Assembly: GCA_000827265.1 (NCBI GenBank)
Contig: KN834760.1
Coordinates: 543,124-575,134 of the forward strand
Reading direction: 5' to 3'
Length of the DNA stretch: 32,011 bases
From: Collybiopsis luxurians FD-317 M1
Lineage: Eukaryota > Basidiomycota > Agaricomycetes > Agaricales > Omphalotaceae
The stretch's first letter is position 1; the number at the start of each line of letters is the position of its first letter. A model generated the notes under the pieces. That model saw only the letters and a program-made list of their open reading frames with translations, was not told the DNA's origin and did not search any database. Below, one piece after another: positions 9,492 to 20,572 of this stretch. Position numbers and translations under genes: made by a program.

Positions 9492-11351
9492 ATGAATGCC
9501 ACAAATACAGCACTAGATGTCGATGTAGCCATCATAGTGGGGCCACTTCTGGTCGCTGTCATGGTACTGGGTGAAGAATATCTCCCAAGTCGATTTCATG
9601 TTTAATGGGTCATACGTAGCTCAATACCTTTCTTTACGGCCTATGCCTTCTACAATTCATCACATATTTTACGTCTGGGACACAAGATCGAATGGCAATA
9701 AAGTAAGTGATCACATTCATAATTCTCACACGAGCTTTTCGATTAATGTTCTTCTTGACCAAGATTTATGATTGCTTGGGAGTTGTTCATTGACACGGCG
9801 CACTCCATTTTATCGGTGTACATGCTCTGGGCATATGTCATTGATAATTTCGGCAACAAAGCATACTTACGAAGAAATCCGTGGCACTTAACTTTCCCTC
9901 CTACCTTGACGCCTCTGTGAGTTGTTATGAAGGCAAACGTCTGGTGTACTCATTCTCACTTTGAACCCTTGATGACCCACCAGAAGTGCTTGTCCCATCC
10001 AGATCTTTCTCGCCTATCGTGTAAAAAGACTTTCCGGCTCTAGGATCGTATTCATTGTTCTGGTGATCCTCACGCTGATTGAGGTGCGTGTATCGATCCG
10101 ATTCCCGAATTAATTACTCTATTAACACTGACGACAAGGGATGTCTGGGTATCGCAACAGGAATAGTCTATACATGGCTGGCAACCGAGTAGGTGTCCCA
10201 TTTCGTTTTGGCTTTCAGATTCAAGACCAGTTCCGATCTTTCCTGCAGCATGCCAACAGCCAGGCGTCTCATCCCCTTGGTAGACTGGTGTTGTTCTTCC
10301 CTTTTTTGAGGATTTTTCATTGAGCGCTGATGCGCCCGAATATTTAGTTCCAGGGCCTTGCTGGGCGCAACCGACGTAGCAATTAGGTGACATTACTGTC
10401 CACTAGCTAAGGGTCTCGCTCACAATGACATTCTAGTGCATGCCTCATATATTACTTGCGAAAGAGTCGAAATGGACTTCCACGTAGGTGTCATGGATTT
10501 CTTTTGCTCGTTCGTTCGGAGTGATACTTAGGGTATCTACTGCAGAGACGGAGTATCTCGTTTCTCGGTTCATACGTGAAGCTGTCGAAACCGGTTCTTT
10601 TGCAACTCTTTTTGCTGTGCGTCATGCTTACAGAAAATATGTTTGAACGAAGTGTTGACGAAATTTGTAGATCTCGCTTATTATTACCGTAGTACGTCCC
10701 ATCCTACTATGTCGTTCACCATACTATGTCGTTCAAGGAGTTGACTAGGCTGATTCACAGAATCAGCAGTGGAAAGGAAGGCAGTTGATTTTTATGGTGT
10801 TTTCTATTGTGAGTCTATTTATGATTCACTTTGTCGTACATATACCGATGTTGTACATTCCAGCCGATAGGAAGAATATACACGTGGGTGAAGCCTAGAC
10901 TGCAGCACTGAGTTCTTTAAGTTCTAATATTCAACGCTGGACATAGAAACACATTCCTAGCTGTATGTCTCGGTTCTTACCTCGTTCTTTGCCCTTCTCA
11001 TGTCCTGTTTTCGCAGATCCTGAATTCCAGACAAAACCTACGTAGGGAGCTTCACGACTATTCATACACTAAGAGCTCCGTGACCCAGGTACGCCTTGGC
11101 GTTGCAACTGTATTCACAAAACCGAAAGATTTATCATTAATTAGAATTCCGGATCCAGCCCTATGCCTGTATCCCGAGAACAAGGAGTATCGCAAAGCTT
11201 CATCGTTGGCCCAAGCGGGACCGGGACCAGTGGCGCTACTGAATCAACTGCCCAGTCAAGTCAAGGTCAAAGTATAGTTCTGACAGAAGTGACCCAGTCT
11301 TCGTATGCCAGTAACATCGATCCGATTCCGATCACATTGGCAGACCCATAA
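9492..11351 (+). CDS. DUF6534-like multi-pass membrane protein, copy 3
   Basis: This is a spliced seven-helix family gene and the direct tandem partner of copy 2. The first exon encodes MNATNTALDVDVAIIVGPLL and ends before a GT near 9564. The next exon opens at the acceptor near 9619 and reads LNTFLYGLCLLQF, then DRMAIK. Later exons give WELFIDTAHSILSVYMLWAY, SACPIQIFLAYRVKRLSG, ATDVAI, RLIREAVE-type helix residues, the PIGRIYT segment and an NSRQNLRRELHDYSYTKSS stretch. After an intron the tail (about 11146-11351) is Ser/Thr/Gly-rich with VLTEVTQSS and ends in TAA. The donor after ATDVAI is a normal GT, unlike copies 4 and 5. No frame break was found, so this looks functional. TATAAGTTTT at 9398 is the probable TATA element. 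Ligand and function are unknown. Confidence 0.7.
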
Positions 11352-12455
11352 TGCTACTTGAATATTACTTACTTCGACTTCAATCATGGTTGAGCTCCAC
11401 TCCAACCTATCATTCTGTCGTTTAAATCTAAGTACACATTCATTAGTTTCTCGGGATCATATTAGTTTCAGCATTTCCTGGTATTTATTAGTTCTTTTAC
11501 CTAGACTCAACGTCAACTTAGACTCATATACTGGCACTTGCTCAACAAGCTTCTACTGTTCGTTTGACTGTACTTTATGACTTGAGCCAGTATGGTGTGT
11601 CACCGAGAATCGAAAGTAACTAGCTAAAGTTTATTCAACTAAATGAAGAGTAATTCTTAGTCGAACTTGAAAGATTACTACTTACTATCGATGTCCCAGA
11701 GTTACAACCGAAAATGTCGGTATAGAAAAACTTTTGCATTTTGAAGCGGATGAGCTCCATTTTTTCTATATATTGTAAAAATTTCCTAAGCTTAAATCTA
11801 ACCCATTTTGAGGATTTTAGAATGGCTCCAGGTATAGCCAACACGAAGCTGGTTTGAGTGGCGGGAGTTGCAATCCGGTCCGGCGATTCCGAAGTGTATG
11901 GGAAAATTGCAACTTCCGCTCTCCTGGCCTGTTCGAAGCAAGTTCTAGGTAATACTCAAGTCAAAAAAATTACAGAATAGGTGTAGAAGTATTAAACAGG
12001 TGTAATCTCGTTACGGTATAAGTCCTGGAGATTTTGAAGCAGTCTAAGTACGAGCCGGCTTCGAAAAGTGGTCTGCAACTGGTGTTTCAATACTTCCAGA
12101 AAATCGTCAATACTCTTCTCATAACATTTCACAGCATGAAGCTAATAGGCCTCTTGTATACATGCATGAGAGCTTATATTAAAAATTTGAAGTGTGCCGG
12201 ATCAGAATTGCACTCCATTGATAGTATATTGGACAGCCTAAGTTTTTTGCTCCAAACCTCCGGCATTTTTTCACCGAATTTGCAGTTCAGTTTAACTGAA
12301 CCGTAGATATTCAGTCGGCTCACCTTGGGCTCAATGAATTTCGGTTTTTTGGTAAATCATTGCACTTCTGGAGTTTATCAAGATTAGATAAGATTGACCC
12401 GCTCGCTCAATTTCTCACGCCCGATTTTTTTCCCTTTCCCTCTGCCATCATCGTA
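11352..12455. other. Intergenic region before the NOL11-like gene
   Basis: No convincing exon was found; the open frames at 11386-11580, 11635-11844 and 12034-12306 have no recognisable motif. The region contains an imperfect 14-bp inverted repeat at 11861-11919 and an AT-rich stretch near 11740-11800. Around 12415-12450 it becomes pyrimidine-rich (CCCTTTCCCTC), common just upstream of fungal start codons. Confidence 0.4.
11861..11919. repeat. Imperfect 14-bp inverted repeat
   Basis: GCGGGAGTTGCAAT (11861-11874) pairs with ATTGCAACTTCCGC (11906-11919) with one mismatch across a 31-nt spacer. It could be a small foldback element or a dyad site; no terminal duplication was recognised. Confidence 0.5.
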
Positions 12456-15258
12456 ATGGAGGCCTCCGTCGGCGAGCCATTCGTGTTGTCGTCATACGGA
12501 ACGACGAAGAAGGCCTCAAAATCTCTCAAAGATAACTCAATATCATCCAGCGTCTTTGCCTCGCATCACGGAGCGGGCGGAAACTCTGAAGGATACGTTA
12601 CTGTCGCCGCTCAAGGAGATGGGGTTCATGTCCTAGATGTACAAGGAAATTCTCATTCGAAGCTATTCATATTATTGACACTTCTATAGCTCTCAACCTT
12701 GCATCCGATAATATCACATACTTTGGGACCCACAACCTCTTTTTCGTGTTCGGCCGTTACGCGAAGCGAGCTGCAAGGCGCTGATCATATTTGCACCACA
12801 TACGCTACCATTGCCTCGTCGTCGGATATCTCAGAGGACGAATATGATCGCACGGTGTGGATGTGGAGAGAAAATCTATCAAGTTCAATAAAAGACCGAG
12901 CTACACAGAAGAAAAAAGCCATCACAGTACGTATATTTCCTTCACTTTTGATTTTTCTAGTCTACGGACTCATTGTATCTTGCAAGGTAGCTCTCGCAAG
13001 CAATATGTGGACTGTATCTTAACGAATCCATCCCTTCCCGAGTCCTGGCTACCTCATCGCAAGGGAGTGTGATACTACTACACGACGACCTTCAAGTTCA
13101 GGCCATTCACTCAACCAATTGTGAATTGATAAAGTCTTTTGTGTTTTCGCGGAAGGAATGCGCGTTCTTGCCTTCAAGGTCAACACCTACAGCTGCGATC
13201 GTGACTTCCTTTGTGTCGTCAAATGGAAGTCTTCGAATACAGGTTCTAGCAGTAGATTCTGAAGACCAGTTTCACGAATTCAGTGATATCGAGCTGCCTA
13301 TCAAACCAGAGGTCGGTCGGTATGTCCGCTCGTGGCAACTCCTCGGCTCACTTGCTTCCTTAGGCCGTTTGCGATGTTTCCTTCAGCAAGTCAGGCTTTT
13401 TTAGTGTCCTAGGTGCGTATGCAATTCGTGTTCACCTTGATCAAACTCATACAGAAAACCGCAGTAAAAGACGGGAGGTGGTCGGCTTTCGAGCTCAAGC
13501 CTACGGATGATTCTCTTTACCTGATTCAACTGGATACTATCCATCTCAGTTCGCTCTCGTTTATCTCCTCTTCGAGTAGCGCGGAGACCGCTATCCTTTC
13601 ACTGGGTTCCTCACACATTTTGCTTGGAGGATTTACAGGTCCACCATCTAATCGAGAGATTGTCCTGCTACTGTGGGATTTGTCATTCTCCGTCCTCCTT
13701 TCTTCCCGAACATTACCACTTCCTTCAAATGTCTCCAGCGACAAGGTCTCGATAACGCTCGTCGACGCGCTTTCATCATCCAGTATTCTTCTCCTACTGT
13801 CACCCATCACTACTGCCACTTCCGATCGCCGAAAATCGCAAAGCCGGTCCGGGAATAGTACTAGCACTGTTTGGATAGTACCCATGACCGTTCCCTCGAC
13901 TTCGAGTATCGCCAATGCTCTTGGGCGTGCATCAGCCGCAACTCCATGGCTCGCTGTTAACGATGACGGTGCTTCTTCCGAATCGTTGTACGACGCTGTG
14001 CAAACCAAAGTTCTCAACGAGATGCGGTCTGCTATGGACCGACATCAACCTGACAACGCCAATACCGCGTTTTTTACCTGGCAAAAGCAGGAAGAGGCGA
14101 AGGCTGGAACCGAAACCGAAACCAAACCCGTACGTTTCCCATATTTTTTGTCTTTTGAGTTTGCGGTCTGAGGTCGTTTCACCAGAGCGGCCCTTTGTCG
14201 TCAATATACGGTTATAATTTCACAAAGGACGTTTTAAACATTGTTCTCCAGCCTTCTAAACCGGCCAACACCCCGTATTCTTCGCAGGTCATGCAGCACC
14301 TCCTCGAGAAGAATGTCGTTAGCACAAGCATGGTGGATGGGGGACTTTTGCCACTGTTACGGCTTCGCTATGATTGGGTTTGTCCCTTTCGTTTTTGTTC
14401 GCCGGCTTATTCATAAACCCTCCCAGAAATCAATATTCCTAGCTTTGTCGCATGTATCCGATCTACAGGAACTAGAGATCCTCGAATGTCTCTGTTTCGT
14501 CCTCGCCCGACACCGACAAGCTCAACGTCGACCCGCTTTGGCTGACGCCATGCAGGTCGATTCCGCCCCGGCGATGGGCGACTCCACGCCAACTCTTGCC
14601 AACTTTTTCGCTGCGGTTCTGCGGTACACTCACACCCGTTCGTCGGCTGTTGAGCTGCGAGCTGCATTCCGGCGATACCTGTCCGATGTGGACGACATAG
14701 TGTGTTTGTTGGAAGTAATGGATACGTGGTTGGGTCAGTGGGCTGGGAGGGATGTGAGGTTGTTGCCGACGAATAAGATGATTAAGAAGAATGAGCATGG
14801 GGTGATGGTTGTTAGGGATAAGGATAGTGTGGGAAGTGGGAAAGAGGGTGAGGATATACCGTCAATGTTGCATGTAAGAAGGTCGAGATCATCTTTTTCC
14901 AGCCTTTCAATCTAACCGAATCATTTTCCCTTCTCCTACTCACTAGATAACAATATTCCTTCAATCTCTCCTCGACACCTCTTTTCTCAACCTCATTCAA
15001 ACGCCCTCCTCCCACCGCATACTGAAAAAGATCCATACGCTCATTGAGCCGGAGATCAAATATATCGAACAGACGGAGCAGTTGAGGGGACCGTTGGAGA
15101 TGTTCGTTAGGGCGCAGGGGAAGGCTCTGAAGGAGGCCAAGGCCGCGAGCGAGGGTGTGAAGGCGCCGGTGCCGGACTGGAGACAGAGGAAGAAGGCGAT
15201 GCATGAGCAGACTGGGATGAACATTGGTTTGTATCAGTTGGAGGAGATGATATTTTGA
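12456..15258 (+). CDS. NOL11/Utp8-like nucleolar protein of the t-UTP complex
   Basis: Spliced gene of roughly 690 residues starting MEASVGEP. Exons inferred: 12456-12638, 12690-12926, 12991-13311, a short one ending near 13411 (SGFFSVLG), then about 13462-14130, 14186-14378, 14425-14873 and 14947-15258. The N-terminal half looks like a WD/beta-propeller: GDGVHVLD, LSQAICGLYLNESIPSRVLA, DGRWSAFELK and a long Ser-rich stretch. The C-terminal half is helical and ends in DWRQRKKAMHEQTGM then GLYQLEEMIF. The order 'SLLDT-F' helix, 'EQLRGPLE' and a terminal GLYQ(I/L)E motif recalls human NOL11, which also ends in a YxIE-type motif. NOL11/Utp8 proteins act in pre-rRNA transcription and early processing in the nucleolus as part of the small-subunit processome. 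The assignment rests on these remembered features and would need profile comparison. Neighbouring membrane-protein genes are unrelated. Confidence 0.65.
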
Positions 15259-15460
15259 GGGATATGTATAAAGGGCGCACAAGTACGGCGCGCATGACTG
15301 GTATAGTGTATATTTCGAGTACATACGTTCCGCACACCTATTATCGCCTCGATCTATGAATGGTATATTACATTATATTACGTCCGTGTTTGATTGGCTA
15401 GAAAAAGTAGAAAGATAGCAATTAGGATTGCCTCTTCGGCTCACATGTCCCTCGTGCAAT

Positions 15461-16171
15461 TTATTCGACCTCAACTCGATCCTTTACTGACACCACCTTT
15501 GATAACAATACCAACTGCTGATTGAGTTCTTCCGTCATCGCAGTGAACTCGTTTACCGTTTCTTCGTATTCAGCAATCGTTTGAGAGTCAATCTTCTCTT
15601 CTTCGTCCTCATCATCATCATTTGCATCACCAGCGTCGACGTTAGTATTAAGAGTTTCTAGAACTTGTGCGATCAACGCTAAGATTTGATCCTTTTTCTG
15701 GGATACTTTCGGGAGGAGGAGGCGGACTATGTAAGTATAAGTAAGTTACATTGGACAAAAGCGGAGATAGATTTTCAAAATGAGCGATGGTGCTACAGAG
15801 ATATAGAAATCGCTTACGATGCTTCCTGATGCCCTCGTCAAGATCTGGATACGAAAGAAAGGCTTCGATGGTTTCTAGAGCTTGGTTGCATATGGTGTTG
15901 TAGCTTATTTCCATCGATTGGAATTCAGATATGGTTTCGTTTGCTTCTTGTCTTTGTTATGTGTACGAGGCAGCGGAGGGCGAGGCAATGGACGGGGGGG
16001 AGAGGACGGGGGGAGTGGGGCGAGGGTGGGAGATGGGGAAACGAAAAATGAATCAGTAGCGAATAGTTTGAAAGTTAGACTCGGAGAAATATATAGGGCG
16101 ATCTGAAAAAGAATAACATACCTCGTTTCCGGGACATCTAGAGAGGGCGGCTCTATTTGTGAAATTGACAT
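15461..16171 (-). CDS. Conserved-looking small acidic, helical protein of unknown family
   Basis: Three exons, 16171-16122, 15951-15818 and 15726-15461, splice cleanly in frame through GT-AG introns into a 149-residue protein starting MSISQIEPPSLDVPETR. The middle exon gives an amphipathic helix around YNTICNQALETIEAFLSYPD, followed by a basic turn LRLLLPKVSQKK. Then comes an acidic run of eight D/E residues and a helical C-terminus rich in E, Q and L that looks like a coiled coil. It has no signal peptide or membrane span. Size and helical heptad character resemble small subunits of multiprotein assemblies (Mediator, kinetochore or similar), but I do not recognise a family and make no assignment. 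An upstream ATG at 16258 is possible; the chosen start gives a protein without the extra basic leader. The gene is convergent with the NOL11-like gene, with about 200 bp between stops. Confidence 0.6.
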
Positions 16172-17361
16172 AGTTGCTCTTGGGGAGCGTATAAGGTACG
16201 ATGACGCCCCGCTGCAGTGCTTGCTCTTTTTAAATCCCCGGATGTTCGATGACATCACGCGTTCAGTGAGGAGCTGCTTGGATGTACAGAAAGCAAAGCT
16301 GAAGGAATTGTGTATTACCTGGTAGCATTACTTCGAGAAAGAGATCAAGTGGGAGAATGTCTAAACTATCTCTGAAAGACTTCCTCTGCGATACGCTGGC
16401 AAAACGAACAACTTATAGTGTGAGGCTTGAGCCGGCCCTAGCCGGCACATCACTCGGCGTAATGCCGGGAGCGGCTTGTCACAGGACTTAACAGAATGCA
16501 TCTCTACCGGAGAAACGTATACTTTTTACCCCAATTTCACCCTGCTGATACTTTCCCCACTATTACCGCCATACATTTGTATTCAAGTGGAACTTTGAAT
16601 CTGAGCGGAAGCTGTTGGAGGCATGCCACATGGCATAAACGTGACAGCGAGGCTAACCTGTTTTTGGACAAACGAAAACATCAAAGAAATACAACGGGAT
16701 TGTAACGGCATTTGAAAGCTGTGCATAAGCCTTCATCCGTCGAATTTCCGTACTCGTAAAATGGCCTACTGAGTATGAATGAATACGCCTATTAGTGACA
16801 CTTGGGCAATTGCAACGTCGAAACTAAGTTTTGTAAAAAAATGTTTTTGCTTGATAACTCCACTCCTACTAGCAGCCTGGAATCTAAAATATATTATTGC
16901 AAGAAAATAGAGTAATTTACGAAATTCACAGGAAAACATGGCCTGCAGCTGAAATTTCTACACGATGCTGCAATTTTCTATTCAGCGGGAAAAAAAATTC
17001 CGTTTTTACTTCGGCGAATCGCGATTCAGGGTAAAGTGAGAGTGGGAGCATGAATTTCCCTTTACTGTGTATTGCTATCGTACTGACGGTCCTATGCCCT
17101 TGTCTTGACATTTCTAATGCACCCAAGCCACTGTGGCGTTAGGGAACATTCGTTGCATAGGTATGCACGCCCTGGTCCACTACTGTCATTCTTTATTGAG
17201 CGGAGGTCAAAATGTTTTAATCCTCAACCTTCAAAATGTCGCCGAGAAGCAGCGAAAATCTCACTAAGCAGAAGTTACGTGAACAGGAAGGGGACATATA
17301 AGAGAAGACAATCTAGAAACACGTCGATTACTGCCACCACTCTCATCGTTGTGCAATCGAC
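16172..17361. other. Intergenic region
   Basis: No recognisable exon is seen. A GC-rich palindromic spot lies at 16431-16446 (GCCGGC, CCTA, GCCGGC) with a further GCCGGG at 16464. The stretch 16800-17000 is AT-rich with A-runs. Open frames at 16496-16705 and 17105-17371 have no motif and partly overlap the start of the next gene in other frames. Confidence 0.4.
16431..16446. repeat. GC-rich palindrome
   Basis: GCCGGC repeated on both sides of CCTA forms a dyad (16431-16436 and 16441-16446) in otherwise AT-leaning intergenic DNA. It may be a protein-binding site or a remnant of a small element. Confidence 0.4.
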
Positions 17362-18718
17362 ATGCGTTTAATTACCGATGGCATTGTAATGATGGTTTCG
17401 TGCGTGCTTTACGGTAATTGTGCATTTTTTGCGGGATTTTAGCTGCGCTTATTTAGAACTGGCTCGCAGGAATATATATCGTGATTACGGTACTGAGCCT
17501 GCATTCTCTACTGTAGGTTCTACTTGTTCTACGAAGAAGTGGAATCTTACTTCTCGCCTGAAGACATCAGGATCGAACAGTATCACATTCCCACAAACTT
17601 CTTTTGTCCATTATAATTATGATGTTCATTGTCCACACGGGACATGTTGCAGAAACGTCCATTCAATTTGTTGACAACCTGAAGAGAACCCAGAATGAAA
17701 CGGTTGATGTCAAGGTCGATCTACAAGCGCAATTGGTGGAAGCCGTGCTAGTGAGAATGAATGTATGTCCGTTCAGCTAAGTATATGCTGAAAATCTTGT
17801 TTCCTCACCTGGGTCGACAAGCAGTACCTGCTGAGTGATTTCGTCGTCGTCTGGCGCGCATGGTCTCTATCGGCCCACAAACCTCACTTGAAATCTCGTT
17901 ATGTACTTTCAATTTGTCTCTTCACCTCATTTGGTAAGTAAATCGCAGCCTTTATTTTGCTTGGTCTATTCACCGACTCGCCCCACGAACCAAGTTGTGG
18001 TTATGCTTGATGGAGGTTTTGCTCTGGCAGATTTGTCAAGACAGCACGGTGAAGGCCATCCACTCCAATTTGGCGTAGGAAGTGACAATGGAAGGCTTTC
18101 CCGAATAGGAAAGAGTGTTCCGATGCCTCTTTTTCTCTTTGTAACAAACATCATTGCCACAGGTTACATTGGTGTGGCTTTCTGGTACGATGTCAGCATT
18201 TGCTATGTATGTTCTTCTGGCTGAATTGGTTTGTAGGGAGTTCCTTAGCGCTACAAAGGGGTATTTAGAGCCTTCGAAGAGGATCATCAACTTTAGACGG
18301 ACATTGTATTTTATGTTCGAATCAGGACTTCTGTATTCCGTGACATGGGTAATGTGTTGCGTTTCTCACTCCAGTCTGACTGTTAACGCATTCATTAACC
18401 CCTAGATTGTGATACTCTTCGACGTAGTAGTTTGTTTTCCCCTTGATGCTAATATTGCGCTCGGCATGCTCACTCCTCAGATCACAGTAGGTGTTTTCGT
18501 GTATCACAGATTAGAGCTTCTCATTTTCATTCAATATCTAGGCGATATACCCTGCATTAATCATATTGCTTATTGCGATGCAAAGTTCCATTGGCGATGA
18601 AACTGATAGGGGCATTCCCACACGCTCAGCTGCAATGTTTCGAGCGAATCGGCCAAATACACTATTGACCACTCAGTTACAAGATACGTTTGGTGGTTGG
18701 ATCAGCGAAGCTGCATAA
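17362..18718 (+). CDS. Seven-helix membrane protein of a second Agaricomycete family
   Basis: The first exon 17362-17413 (MRLITDGIVMMVSCVLYG) splices at 17470 to GIYIVITVLSLHSLL. Further exons give SIIIMMFIVHTGHVAE, then YLLSDFVVVWRAWSLSAHKP (about 17822-17938), FLFVTNIIATGYIGVAFWYD (near 18160), FRRTLYFMFESGLLYSVTW (to about 18348), a hydrophobic helix ending near 18490, and a last exon from 18542. That last exon starts AIYPALIILLIAMQSS and ends QDTFGGWISEAA with TAA at 18716-18718. The set 'LLSD-VVWRAW', 'TN--AT', 'ESG--Y---W' and 'YPALIILLIA-Q-S' is typical of a large family of uncharacterised Agaricomycete multi-pass proteins. It is distinct from the DUF6534-like copies around it. Exons in 17530-17610 and 17990-18110 are uncertain, so a frame break there cannot be excluded. 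Function is unknown; a sensory receptor-like role is only speculation. Confidence 0.6.
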
Positions 18719-19457
18719 CCGTACTGTAGCGGCATCTTATCGTTTCCGATATCTTTTCCCGTTCACGCTAGGGTCGGGCTTTGGATGTACGATTCAGGGG
18801 AAGAAGAGTACACCAACAAGCTCTGGTGACTCAGAGAATCTGTGGGAGGTACAAGTCCTCAAATCCCGCCGATGCTGGTCAATAACAAGATCCATGAGCC
18901 CGCTTCAAAACCCCTCTCCGCCTCATGAATTCCACCGATATCAGATATGTGACCCAGCTGTCGGAGACTCTTTTCTGACTAACGGCTCAAACCATTCTTG
19001 TCTCGCTCAAATCATGATAACAATTCAGGCGAAGTTTTTTTTTGTAACTGAGCCTAACAATTTCGTTTATATGCACTTCTCAATCAAATCGTTTGGATTT
19101 TCAGTCCTCTCTTACATCTAATATGAGCCTAACGATACAGTGTCCGAAATTTTGTTGAAGGTTTGAAAGATGCTCGATTCTGACTTTACTACTGACTTTA
19201 GAGCAGTCCTTAATTCTAATTTCCCGACGGCGATTGCTTAGCTCCTCGTCGCTTGCTCAGTAGTTTCCAGAGGCGAGATCGGTCTCTTACAACTTTATAT
19301 ATAGCCAAGTTTTAGGTACTCTATGCGATCCGTACCTCACACATGTTTTAATTTCTTGACGCCTCCAATCTGCGCCCCTTGAAAGAAGGTATCGCATACT
19401 ATGCCAATCAATTATGTTTAGCGATAGATTAGCAGAGAGACGTCAATCCAGTACAAA

Positions 19458-19673
19458 TTAACCTGGGCCAGGGACAGCGAATCCTTCCTTCCGAATCTGG
19501 TTGCCTAATCACTTTCTCCTTCCCCACGAGCGACTCGGAGTCCCCGAGTTTCCTTCTCTCAAGGCCAAACAACTTCAATTCCTGTTCGCCGTGTCATCGA
19601 GTTCGAGTTCGAGTTCGAATTGGACGGCCGAGGAAGATATGTTGCTTGCGCGTAGAGTATTGGAGGTGTGAGT
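19458..19673 (+). other. Exon-like orphan frame with SANT/Myb-like end
   Basis: An open frame without ATG reads through RLGVPEFPSLKAKQLQFLFA, then a run of seven Ser residues encoded by a GAGTTC hexamer tandem repeat (about 19597-19617), then NWTAEEDMLLARRVLEV. The segment WTAEED-LL-RRV resembles the start of a Myb/SANT helix. It is preceded by a possible acceptor (GGGCCAG at about 19473, inside the frame, or an upstream one) and followed by a GTGTGAGT donor at about 19666. No continuing exon was found on either side, so it may be a gene remnant or part of an unrecognised spliced gene. Confidence 0.35.
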
Positions 19674-20422
19674 TATTCGAACGTTGCGAGTTTGGTGGTT
19701 ACTTGTAGTATTGCTTATGGTATGGACTTGATACCGTGACACTATGCGTTGGGCAAGGCTTGATAAGTTGTACTCTTACTTTACCTTTTAATTTTCCCTT
19801 ACAGCGCCGTAACACTGATTTCTATTTGGAAAAGCACTGTGATTTCCTCTGAATGCCGCAGTTCCTTTCGTATACATAAACCCTATAATAACCCGGCCTT
19901 AGAAACTCGCAAGGCAAGTCCCGCTGCCACTACCCTTCGTCAAGAGGCACTAACAACGAACAAAATTGTAGAACACGGTTCTCCGAGCACCCCCAGACCC
20001 AGCTACTTACATGCTCACTCGTTATGTCTGTAGTTATTCCCCGGGGGGCAGCGGAGTGTTACTGCGCTACGAGGAGAGCAACCAAGCACGGCTGACAGTT
20101 TCAATTTTGAGATCATAACATAACCATTCATTACGGATGTGTCGAAACATACACCGCACACACAGCGGCAGTGAGAGATTAACAGATACGTAGGAAACCG
20201 CGTCGGCCAGTGGGGCACACTCAGGTCTATATACGGTAGCTAAAAGCTAGGTTGCAGTACCTCATTAATAACAACAGTGGCAAGATAAGGCTTATTACTT
20301 GCTTAGGGCCAAGAAAAACTTCATACCTCCTGCGAAAACTTATTTAACTTTAAATTTTCAACCCCGATTTACCGGACAATTTCTATACACTCTTACTACG
20401 CGCTCTAAACGAGTACGGATTT

Positions 20423-20490
20423 ATGGCAAAGATAGACTCTCTTCCACCAATCGGTGTTACAGCCCCGACTACAGTACAAGTTATAAATAG
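20423..20490 (+). promoter_or_regulatory. Promoter of copy 4, mirrored before copy 5
   Basis: The 39 bases at 20423-20461 are identical to the reverse complement of 24966-25004 before copy 5. Both are followed by the same TATA box TTATAAATAG (20481-20490 here; 24950-24941 on the minus strand for copy 5). The distance to the ATG is about 92 nt. Retention of the block after the coding parts diverged could reflect function or a recent duplication. Confidence 0.6.
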
Positions 20491-20572
20491 AGCAATATTT
20501 TCCATCCATTAAATTCATTTCACTCTCCTGCTTCACTTCCGACGTCCGTGGTAGTTCAAAGTCAACTAACTA

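Larger units (their letters stand above)
18719..20572. other. Intergenic region with an exon-like orphan frame
   Basis: Most of this stretch shows nothing recognisable. A 143-codon open frame at 18690-19121 overlaps the end of the preceding gene in another frame and looks spurious. An exon-like frame is described separately at 19458-19673. From about 20423 the sequence is the promoter of copy 4, shared in inverted form with the region before copy 5. Confidence 0.4.

Noticed and set aside
13526..14017. 163-codon minus-strand open frame
   Set aside because: It lies opposite a coding exon of the NOL11-like gene and is a shadow of its Ser-rich region.
14812..15324. 170-codon minus-strand open frame
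   Set aside because: It is antisense to the last exons of the NOL11-like gene, which carry the recognisable C-terminal motifs.
18690..19121. 143-codon open frame on the plus strand
   Set aside because: It overlaps the end of the seven-helix gene in another frame, has no motif, and its composition does not look like a conserved protein.
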